DNA of 14,310 nucleotides from Comamonadaceae bacterium. Its GTDB lineage: Bacteria > Pseudomonadota > Gammaproteobacteria > Burkholderiales > Burkholderiaceae_C. The first letter of the stretch is position 1; the number at the start of each line of letters is the position of its first letter. The stretch is taken from positions 1 to 14,310 of the forward strand of contig CANGMW010000033.1 of NCBI GenBank assembly GCA_947454695.1. The letters are read 5' to 3'. Shown piece by piece: positions 5,923 to 12,294 of the stretch. A model generated the notes under the pieces. The model saw only the letters and a program-made list of their open reading frames with translations. It had not been told where the DNA came from and made no database searches. The position numbers and the translations under genes are program-made.

Positions 5923-6903
5923 TCAGCCTTTGACCACGTCTTCCCACTTGGGGCACACCAGCTTGTCAGCCGGTACATCGGCAGCTTGGTAGTTGGTTTT
6001 GTCGATCACACCGGCCTTGAACACGACTTCCTTGGGCACCGGCAGCTTGCGCAGTTCACGCACCGCGGCCATGGTGGCAATGCAGCCCTGCCAGAAGCCG
6101 TTGTAGTCGCCGGTGGCCAGCATCTTGCCGGCCTTGATGGCGTCCACCGCTTCTTTGGTGCCGTTGATGCCCACCACTTGCGCTTTGCGGTTGGCGCCGT
6201 CCAGGGCCTCGATCGCGCCCGAGCCCATGGCGTCATTGGCGGCCATCACGCCGTCGATCTGCGCATGCGTTTGCAGCAGGTTTTCCATCACTTGCAGACC
6301 TTGCAGGCGCTGGAAGTTGCCCGGCTGCGAGGCCAGCAATTTGGCTTGCGGGAATTCTTTGAGCGCGTCATTGAAGCCACGCACACGCTCGGCACTCACC
6401 AAAGAGCCCTTCACGCCTTCGAGGATGACCACATTGCCTTTACCGCCCATCGCTTTGAGCAGATGACGGCCGGTCACCACGCCCAGCTGGTAATCGCTGG
6501 AGCCTACGAAAGACACGAACTTACCGGTCTCGGATTTGTCGGTCACATTGACCACGGGAATTCCGGCCGCGTTGATTTTTTGCACGCCCGCACCCAGCGC
6601 TTTGAAGTCCACCGGGGTGAACACAATCGCATTGGGCTTTTTGATGATCACGTCATCAATCAGCGAGAGCTGCTCGGGAATGCTGTCCGGCTTGGTCGGC
6701 ACATAGTGGGTGACGGTCGCACCCATTTGTTTGGCCGCATTTTCCGCACCCAGGCGCACCACCTGGAAGAACGGGTTGGTCTGGTTTTTGGTGAAGACGG
6801 CAATTTTTTCGCCGGACTGGGCCAAGGCAGCCACCGAGAGGGTGCTGGCGGCCAAGAAAACGCTGGCGTAGGCCAGTTTGGAAATCACGGGTTTGAACGT
6901 CAT
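5923..6903 (-). CDS. ABC transporter periplasmic binding protein, RbsB-like (CUT2 family)
   Basis: 326 residues. A Sec signal peptide spans residues 1-28 with cleavage after ALA. The mature protein is a two-lobed type I periplasmic binding protein (peripla_BP_4) colinear with RbsB: KIAVFTKNQTNPFF (33-46), IPVVNVTD (115-122), LVSAERVRGFNDAL (168-181), ASQPGNFQRLQGLQVMENLL (191-210), AANDAMGSGAIEAL (221-234) and VVGINGTKEA (243-252). Against E. coli RbsB, NPFF, Phe197 and Asn223 are kept, but the ribose-contacting Asp89, Arg90, Asp215 and Gln235 align with Thr121, Asp122, Asn247 and Tyr267. The ligand is thus probably not ribose. Start: ATG with AGGAGA five bases upstream and an A/T-rich leader. 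It is the last transporter gene, 30 bases after the second permease. Confidence 0.93.
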   Translation of the reverse strand: MTFKPVISKLAYASVFLAASTLSVAALAQSGEKIAVFTKNQTNPFFQVVRLGAENAAKQMGATVTHYVPTKPDSIPEQLSLIDDVIIKKPNAIVFTPVDFKALGAGVQKINAAGIPVVNVTDKSETGKFVSFVGSSDYQLGVVTGRHLLKAMGGKGNVVILEGVKGSLVSAERVRGFNDALKEFPQAKLLASQPGNFQRLQGLQVMENLLQTHAQIDGVMAANDAMGSGAIEALDGANRKAQVVGINGTKEAVDAIKAGKMLATGDYNGFWQGCIATMAAVRELRKLPVPKEVVFKAGVIDKTNYQAADVPADKLVCPKWEDVVKG

Positions 6904-6908
6904 GGTTG

Positions 6909-6914
6909 TCTCCT
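6909..6914 (-). promoter_or_regulatory. Ribosome binding site of the ABC binding-protein gene
   Basis: AGGAGA on the minus strand, five bases before the ATG at 6903. It is preceded by an A/T-rich leader (about 6917-6933), unusual in this GC-rich operon. The combination favours strong translation of the binding protein compared with the overlapping permease genes before it. Confidence 0.75.
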
Positions 6915-6933
6915 GTTGAAATAATTAAAAAAC

Positions 6934-7917
6934 TCACGACCCTTGGCGCTTGCGCGTCAGGGCATCGGACAGCACGGAAAAAATCACAATCACGCCGGTG
7001 ATGAGCGGCTGCCAGTTCGCGCTCACGCCCAGAATATTCATGCCATTGAGCACCACCGTCAGGATGAGTGCGCCCACCATCGTGCCCAGCAAGGTGCCGG
7101 TGCCACCAAACAAAGAGGTGCCCCCGATGAGCACCGCCGCAATCGCTTGCAAGGTCAGCGATTCACCCATATCCCCTTCGGCGGAGTTCAGACGCGCCAG
7201 GTACACGAGCGAGGCCAGCCCGCCCATGAGCCCGCTGATGGCATACACCGCCAGCCGGCGGTTGAACACGGGCACGCCGGAGAGCGCGGCCGCTTCGGTG
7301 TTGGCGCCGGTGGCATAGACCTCCTGCCCCCAGTTGGTGAACTGGGTGAACAAGGAGCCGACCAGCAAGATGCCCGCCATCAGGTACACCGGCACCGGCA
7401 CGCCCAGCCAGTAGCCGCTGCCCAGCGCACGGAAGGCGGGCGGGAACCCATAGACCGTGGCGCCGTTCATGTACCAGTAGGTCAGGCCATGCAAGATCCA
7501 CAACATGCCGTAGGTGGCGATGAAGGAGGGAATGCGCAAGCTGGTGACCATCACGCCGTTGAGCAATCCGACCAACAAGCCGCAGCTCACACCGGCCAGA
7601 CACCCCAGTGCCACCGAGCCGGTGGACTGCATCAGCGTGCCGGCCAGACAAGCCGACAGCGCCACATTGGCACCGATGGACAGGTCCAGGCCGCCGCACA
7701 AAATCACCAGCGTCAAACCCGAGGCCAGCAGGAACATCAAACTGGCCTGTCGCAAAACATTGAGCAAGTTGTTGGTCTGGAAAAACGCTTGCGAACTCAG
7801 CGCGAGCACCAGACACAACAGCCCCAGCACCGCGATGCGCAAGAGCACCGCACGCTGCTCGGGCGACACCTGACGCAAGACGCGCACCGGGTTGACAGTT
7901 GTCACAGCAGTATTCAT
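6934..7917 (-). CDS. ABC transporter permease, RbsC-like (second permease)
   Basis: 327 residues, an inner-membrane CUT2-type permease with around eight to ten hydrophobic segments. The conserved GGLDLSIG (75-82) corresponds to the GGIDLSVG region of RbsC. The C-terminal half has AIAAVLIGGTSLFGGTGTLL, followed by a hydrophobic end and the basic tail LTRKRQGS. The ATG at 7917 overlaps the stop of the preceding permease (ATGA), so the two are translationally coupled; upstream extension would only run into that gene. It is paralogous to, but clearly different from, the other permease, so the channel is probably a heterodimer energised by the ATPase encoded at 8878-10377. Confidence 0.93.
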   Translation of the reverse strand: MNTAVTTVNPVRVLRQVSPEQRAVLLRIAVLGLLCLVLALSSQAFFQTNNLLNVLRQASLMFLLASGLTLVILCGGLDLSIGANVALSACLAGTLMQSTGSVALGCLAGVSCGLLVGLLNGVMVTSLRIPSFIATYGMLWILHGLTYWYMNGATVYGFPPAFRALGSGYWLGVPVPVYLMAGILLVGSLFTQFTNWGQEVYATGANTEAAALSGVPVFNRRLAVYAISGLMGGLASLVYLARLNSAEGDMGESLTLQAIAAVLIGGTSLFGGTGTLLGTMVGALILTVVLNGMNILGVSANWQPLITGVIVIFSVLSDALTRKRQGS

Positions 7918-8885
7918 GGCTGTCCTTTCGCGGCATCCAGCCAAAGCGCCAAAATCACGACCACCCCGACGGCCGCCACCTGAATCGACGAGGGCATGGA
8001 CATCAGGTTCAGGCCGTTGCGCATCACGCCCACGGCGAGTACGCCCAAAATCGTGCCGGTCAGGCCCCCTTTGCCGCGCTCAAACGCCGTGCCGCCCACG
8101 GCCACCGCGGCAATGGCATCGAACTCCATGCCGATGGCGGCAGTCGGGTGCCCCCCATTGAGCCGCGCGGTCATCATCAATGACGCCAGCCCCACACACA
8201 CGCCGCCCAAGGCATAGACGGCCAGCAAGGAGCGTTTGACCGCCATGCCGGCAAAGCGCATGGCTTCGCGGTTACCACCCAGTGCCACCACGCGCACGCC
8301 AAAGCGGGTCTTGTAGAGCAGGGTGTACATGAACGCACACATCAGCAGCGCCAGCCAGATCGGCACCGCCACCCCCAGCACATCGCCTTCCCAGAACCAG
8401 CGCACGCCTTCGGACACGCCCATGGTGGTGCGCCCTTCGGCCAGCACCAGCGCCAGCCCCTGCGCGCCACCCAAGGTGCCCAGGGTGATGACAAAGGGCG
8501 GCAGGTCAAACGCGGCGATGAGCGCGCCGTTGAGCACGCCAATCAGCAAACCGGTCAGCAAGGCCGCGCCCAGACCCAGCGCCAAAGAGCCGGTGCTGAT
8601 TTGCACCACGGCCAGCACCACCGTGCACAGCGACAAGGCCGCGCCCATGGACAAGTCCAGGCCTTCGGTCAGGATGATGAGCGTCATCGGCAGCGCCAAC
8701 AACAGCAAGACCGTGGCCTGCAACAAGACATTGTGCAAATTGGCCGCACTCAGAAAACCGGGCGCAGCCACCGCAAACACGACACACAAGGCGATGAGCA
8801 ACAGGGCGGCGCCCGACAAGCCACCGATGTGGCGCGCGGCCTGTTGCAGCCGGCCACCTTGAGGAGGAAAGAAAAAATCACGCAT
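7914..8885 (-). CDS. ABC transporter permease, RbsC-like (first permease)
   Basis: 323 residues, CUT2-type permease. A hydrophilic N-terminus of about 24 residues precedes the first membrane segment. EGLDLSMG (74-81) is the counterpart of the RbsC GGIDLSVG motif. In the C-terminal half, FDAIAAVAVGGTAFERGKGG and GVMRNGLNLMSMPSSIQVAAVG are typical of the family. The ATG at 8885 overlaps the ATPase stop by eight bases, and its own stop overlaps the next permease start as ATGA. There is no strong Shine-Dalgarno, which fits translational coupling. Two permease genes side by side occur in some CUT2 systems (LsrCD type), whereas ribose systems usually use one. Confidence 0.93.
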   Translation of the reverse strand: MRDFFFPPQGGRLQQAARHIGGLSGAALLLIALCVVFAVAAPGFLSAANLHNVLLQATVLLLLALPMTLIILTEGLDLSMGAALSLCTVVLAVVQISTGSLALGLGAALLTGLLIGVLNGALIAAFDLPPFVITLGTLGGAQGLALVLAEGRTTMGVSEGVRWFWEGDVLGVAVPIWLALLMCAFMYTLLYKTRFGVRVVALGGNREAMRFAGMAVKRSLLAVYALGGVCVGLASLMMTARLNGGHPTAAIGMEFDAIAAVAVGGTAFERGKGGLTGTILGVLAVGVMRNGLNLMSMPSSIQVAAVGVVVILALWLDAAKGQP

Positions 8886-10377
8886 GGTGCATGGCCAATC
8901 GAAGCAGGTTTTCCTGGCTGAGTTCGTCGCGCGACAACTCGCCGGCGATGCGATGTTCTTTCATCACGTAGGCGCGGTCGCACACGCGTACCACCTCGGC
9001 CAGCTCGGAGCTGATCATCAGCACCGCACAACCCTGGCGCACCAAGGTGTCAATGAGCGCGAAGATTTCTTCTTTTGCGCCCACATCGATGCCACGGGTG
9101 GGCTCATCAAAAATAAACAATTTGCAGCCCGCCGCGAGCCATTTGCCGATCACGATTTTTTGCTGGTTGCCACCCGAGAGGGTTTGCACCTGGGTGTGCG
9201 AGCCGGGTGCGGCAATGCGCAACTGCGCCATCTGCGCGCGGGCGGCGGTGTGGGCTTTGGCGGGCTGGTACACCCCCAGCGGAAAAAGTTTGCGCAAACC
9301 GGCCAGCAGCAGGTTGTCGCAGACCGTGCGCAGCAAAGCCAGGCCTTGCTGTTTGCGGCTCTCAGGAATCAGCCCCAAGCCGAGTTGACGGGATTGGGTG
9401 GGCGAGCTTTTCAAAGTCCGGCCATCAAACACCATGCGACCGGCGGTGAGTTTGTCGGCCCCGAAAATGGCACGGGCCAGCTCGGTGCGTCCCGAGCCCA
9501 CCAAGCCACTCAGGCCCACGATCTCGCCGGCATGCACCTTCAAGGACACGTCCTCAATGCCGTTGACGCAGGACACGTTGTGCACCTCCAGCAGGCAGTC
9601 GCCGGCCAGGGGGCGCTCGCCGCGGTGGTAGCTCATGTCCACTTTGCGGCCCACCATCAGGGTGACGAGTTCTTCCGGCGTAGCAGCTTTCGCCGGCATG
9701 GTGGCCACTTGCTTGCCATCACGCAGCACGGTCACGCGGTCACCCAGCGCAAACACCTCGTCCATGCGGTGCGAGATGTAGGCCATGGCCACGCCTTGTT
9801 TTTTCAGTTCGGCGATCAGCTCGAAGAGACGCTGCACTTCGCGGTCCGACAAAGCCGCCGTGGGTTCGTCCAGCACCAGCACGCGCGCGTTTTGCGCCAG
9901 CGCTTTGGCAATTTCCACCATCTGCTGCTGGGCCACGCCCAAACCCTGCACCTCGCGCTTTTCGTCGATCTCAAGCCCGATGCGCGCCAGCACCGCACGG
10001 GCATCGGCCTGCATGCGGGCATGGTCAATCAGCCCCCAGCGGGTGAGCGGCTCACGACCCAGGTAAATGTTTTGCGCCACGCTCAGGTGGGGCACCAATG
10101 AATACTCCTGAAAGATCACCGCAATGCCCAGCGCGCGCGAATCGGCCGCCGAGGTCATGGGCACGCGCTGGCCGTCCACCACAATCTCGCCGGCATCGGC
10201 CTGGTAAGCGCCGCACAGCACCTTCATCAGCGTGGACTTGCCCGCGCCGTTCTCGCCCATGAGCATGTGCACTTCACCGCCGTACAGATCCAGGGACACC
10301 TGGTCCAAGGCGAGCACACCGGGAAAGCGTTTGGTGATGCCTTGCAGGGCCAGCACCGGAGAAACCTGAGCGTTCAT
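8878..10377 (-). CDS. Sugar-type ABC transporter ATP-binding protein, RbsA-like (CUT2 family)
   Basis: 499 residues with two fused nucleotide-binding domains, as in RbsA, XylG and MglA. First domain: Walker A GENGAGKST (41-49), Q-loop near VIFQEYS (88-94), signature-like LGVAQQQMVEIAKAL (146-160), Walker B VLVLDEP (166-172), switch His203. Second domain: degenerate Walker A GLVGSGRTEL (291-300), intact signature LSGGNQQK (400-407), Walker B LFIFDEP (420-426). The second site is therefore likely impaired, as is normal for CUT2 ATPases. The ATG at 10377 was chosen: it lies five bases after the dioxygenase stop and gives the usual short N-terminus before LALQGITKRFPGV. The 24-codon longer frame would overlap the dioxygenase and has no family support. 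It powers import through the two permeases that follow. Confidence 0.95.
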   Translation of the reverse strand: MNAQVSPVLALQGITKRFPGVLALDQVSLDLYGGEVHMLMGENGAGKSTLMKVLCGAYQADAGEIVVDGQRVPMTSAADSRALGIAVIFQEYSLVPHLSVAQNIYLGREPLTRWGLIDHARMQADARAVLARIGLEIDEKREVQGLGVAQQQMVEIAKALAQNARVLVLDEPTAALSDREVQRLFELIAELKKQGVAMAYISHRMDEVFALGDRVTVLRDGKQVATMPAKAATPEELVTLMVGRKVDMSYHRGERPLAGDCLLEVHNVSCVNGIEDVSLKVHAGEIVGLSGLVGSGRTELARAIFGADKLTAGRMVFDGRTLKSSPTQSRQLGLGLIPESRKQQGLALLRTVCDNLLLAGLRKLFPLGVYQPAKAHTAARAQMAQLRIAAPGSHTQVQTLSGGNQQKIVIGKWLAAGCKLFIFDEPTRGIDVGAKEEIFALIDTLVRQGCAVLMISSELAEVVRVCDRAYVMKEHRIAGELSRDELSQENLLRLAMHHA

Positions 10378-10382
10378 GCCGA

Positions 10383-11213
10383 TCAGCGCTTGGGGTTGAG
10401 CACGAAGTCGTAGTGCAGGCTGTAGGTGCCGTCGGCCTGCTTCACCCAATCGGCCACCAGCGTCTGGCGCACGCCAAACACCACGTCCGAGTCCAGGTAC
10501 TGGTCATGGTCACGGAACACATGGGTGATGAGGCGCTCATAGCCGGGCGCTTCAATCATGAAGTGCAGGTGCGCCGGACGCCAGGGGTGGTTCTTGGTGG
10601 CCTTGAGCATGTCACCCACCGGGCCGTCGCTGGGGATGGGGTAGGCCTCGGCCAGAATCGTTTTGAAGTAGTAGTTGCCCTGCTCGTCCGAATGCAAAAT
10701 ACCGCGCGCCTGCGGGTGTGCCAGGTGCTCGTACTGCACGTCGTAGTTGCCATCGGCATCGGCCTGCCACACATTGATGAGCGCGTTGGGAATGGGTTGG
10801 CCGTCCAGCCCTTTGATAGTGCCGCTGACCAGGCAGGGCTCGCCGCTGGCACCGTTGGCCACATCGTCGCCAAGCTTGAACTGCGGGGCATCTTCCAGAA
10901 AGAACGGACCGAACACGGTGGGCTCGGTGCAGCCGGCCGGTTTGTCGTTATTCATCGCGACCGTCAGCATGGACAGGCCCAGCGTGTCACTCAGCAAAAT
11001 GAACTCCTGGCGGGTTTTGGAGCACATCTGGCCGGTGGCGGTCAGGAACTCAATGCCTTTGAGCCACTCTTCCTCGGTGAGCTTCACCTCGCGCGCAAAG
11101 GCGTGCAGGTGCTGCACCAAGCTGGTCATGATTTCTTTCAGACGCGGGTCAGGCGTTGTGGAAAAGCGCTCGATCACGGCTTGCGTGACCGTGTCCTGAT
11201 TCAAATTGCGCAT
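10383..11213 (-). CDS. Intradiol ring-cleavage dioxygenase, hydroxyquinol 1,2-dioxygenase type
   Basis: 276 residues, a non-haem Fe(III) enzyme that cleaves between two adjacent ring hydroxyls using O2. An N-terminal helical dimerisation domain (1-90) is followed by the beta-sandwich catalytic domain. The four iron ligands are visible as Tyr157 (GNYDVQY), Tyr191 (EAYPIPSDGPVGD), His215 and His217 (RPAHLHF). The YPIP-DGPVGD segment and the MIEAPGYERLITHVF tail fit the hydroxyquinol/chlorocatechol branch better than classical CatA; hydroxyquinol is preferred because a maleylacetate reductase is encoded nearby. The product would be maleylacetate. Start: ATG with AGGAGA five bases upstream. It is the first gene of the minus-strand operon, divergent from the LysR gene, with the ABC importer ATPase five bases downstream. 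Confidence 0.93.
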   Translation of the reverse strand: MRNLNQDTVTQAVIERFSTTPDPRLKEIMTSLVQHLHAFAREVKLTEEEWLKGIEFLTATGQMCSKTRQEFILLSDTLGLSMLTVAMNNDKPAGCTEPTVFGPFFLEDAPQFKLGDDVANGASGEPCLVSGTIKGLDGQPIPNALINVWQADADGNYDVQYEHLAHPQARGILHSDEQGNYYFKTILAEAYPIPSDGPVGDMLKATKNHPWRPAHLHFMIEAPGYERLITHVFRDHDQYLDSDVVFGVRQTLVADWVKQADGTYSLHYDFVLNPKR

Positions 11214-11218
11214 GGTGG

Positions 11219-11224
11219 TCTCCT
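11219..11224 (-). promoter_or_regulatory. Ribosome binding site of the dioxygenase gene
   Basis: AGGAGA on the minus strand, five bases before the ATG at 11213. The same AGGAGA-N5-ATG arrangement precedes the ABC binding-protein and NTF2-like genes. Confidence 0.75.
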
Positions 11225-11246
11225 GCGGGTTATCTCTGTGGTGGTG

Positions 11247-11267
11247 ACTGTAAAAGCTGGCGACAAT
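11247..11267. promoter_or_regulatory. Candidate LysR-type operator (T-N11-A dyad)
   Basis: The sequence is ACTGT, eleven bases, then ACAAT. The arms are inverted repeats with one mismatch, and T11251 and A11263 give the classical T-N11-A spacing of LysR-type recognition sites. It lies between the divergent regulator and dioxygenase genes, 33 bases before the dioxygenase ATG and 82 bases before the regulator GTG. That is where a self-regulating LysR protein that also activates the divergent operon would be expected to bind. No clear -35/-10 pair could be fixed on either side. Confidence 0.5.
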
Positions 11268-11338
11268 TCGCGATAGGGCATGGCTGCAAATGTCTTTTTC
11301 GCGCAGCGGAAGACTTAGCGTCGAGAGTTGGGCCCTTC

Positions 11339-11343
11339 AGGAG
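11339..11343 (+). promoter_or_regulatory. Ribosome binding site that supports the GTG start of the LysR gene
   Basis: AGGAG, six bases before the GTG at 11350. The nearby ATG at 11346 is in another frame and sits too close to the site, so the GTG is the better start. Confidence 0.65.
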
Positions 11344-11349
11344 TGATGT

Positions 11350-12279
11350 GTGGATCGTTGGACAGAACTGGAATTGTTTGTGCAGGTGGCTGAAACCGGC
11401 AGCATGAGCCGCGCCGCTGAAGCGCTGGATTTGTCCAATGCCGCCGCCAGCCGCCACCTGAGCGCTCTGGAAGACCGGCTCGGTGCGCGCTTGGTGGAGC
11501 GCAACACGCGGCGCCTGTACCTCACCGAAACCGGCCAGGAGTTTTACAGCCGGACCAAGACTGTGCTGGCGGACCTGAAGGACGCCGAGTCCGCCGTCAA
11601 CGCCACCGCCCTCAACCCCACCGGGGTGCTGCGGGTGACCGCCTCGCTGTCGTTTGCCATGCACCACGTAGCGCCCCTGCTGCGCGAGTACACCCAGCGC
11701 TACCCCAATGTCACTGTGCATGTGGAGTCGGCCAACCGCTACCTGGACATCATCGACAACAACATTGACGTGGCCATCCGCACCCGCGAGGTCGAGCCCG
11801 ATTCCAACATCACTGTGCGCCGCCTCGGGCAGACCCGCCGCATTCTGGCGGCGTCGCCGCGATACCTGGCTCAGCACGGCCGCCCCCAGACCCTGGACGA
11901 TCTGCAGCGCCACAAGCTGTTGATCTACACCCATGCCAACAACCCCAATGAGCTGCGTTTCACCCGGGATGGCACCAGCACCACGCTCAACGTCAAAGGC
12001 CTGCTCGAATCCAATGACGGCCAGATTTTGCGGGCCGCTGCCCTGGACGGCATGGGCATTCTGGTGCAGCCCACCTACATCCTTTACGAAGACATGGTGG
12101 CCGGCCGATTGGTGCCGGTGCTCGATGACTGGGAATTGCCCCGCCTCACCATCAACCTGGCCTACCCCAGCCGCAAACACCTTTCCGCCAAAGTGCGCAC
12201 CTTCATCGACTTCATGGCCGAGCATTTCGCACGCATGAATTACGAACAGAAGTGGACCGGCCACTTTGGTGTGGACTGA
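11350..12279 (+). CDS. LysR family transcriptional regulator
   Basis: 309 residues from a GTG start. The N-terminal winged helix-turn-helix is typical: MDRWTELELFVQVAETGSMS, then RAAEALDLSNAAASRHLSAL (21-40), ending with RLYLTETGQEFYSR. The effector-binding domain follows from about residue 88 to 300 (CrgA-like type). Members bind a pathway intermediate or substrate and usually control a divergent operon. Here it faces the dioxygenase-ABC operon across 136 bases holding a T-N11-A dyad, and is followed after 15 bases by the flavin monooxygenase, which is probably co-transcribed. The most likely role is inducible control of both sides by an aromatic compound; the inducer is unknown. Confidence 0.93.
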   Translation: MDRWTELELFVQVAETGSMSRAAEALDLSNAAASRHLSALEDRLGARLVERNTRRLYLTETGQEFYSRTKTVLADLKDAESAVNATALNPTGVLRVTASLSFAMHHVAPLLREYTQRYPNVTVHVESANRYLDIIDNNIDVAIRTREVEPDSNITVRRLGQTRRILAASPRYLAQHGRPQTLDDLQRHKLLIYTHANNPNELRFTRDGTSTTLNVKGLLESNDGQILRAAALDGMGILVQPTYILYEDMVAGRLVPVLDDWELPRLTINLAYPSRKHLSAKVRTFIDFMAEHFARMNYEQKWTGHFGVD

Positions 12280-12294
12280 TCTGCCCACACCCCC

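Noticed and set aside
8884..10101. 405-codon open frame on the plus strand opposite the ABC ATPase
   Set aside because: Fully antisense to a clear RbsA-like gene, with His/Gln/Gly-rich composition and no recognisable motif.
5923..10377. Idea that the importer is an autoinducer-2 (Lsr) or ribose system
   Set aside because: No lsrK, lsrF, lsrG or ribokinase gene is in the window, the ribose-contacting residues are changed, and the operon context is aromatic. It cannot be fully excluded without a search.
11268..11273. TCGCGA palindrome in the LysR-dioxygenase intergenic region
   Set aside because: Only six bases are symmetric and the flanks do not extend the dyad; such sites are common by chance in GC-rich DNA.
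11298..11311. TTC-N8-GAA inverted repeat upstream of the LysR gene
   Set aside because: Three-base arms only and wrong spacing for T-N11-A; much weaker than the ACTGT-N11-ACAAT site nearby.
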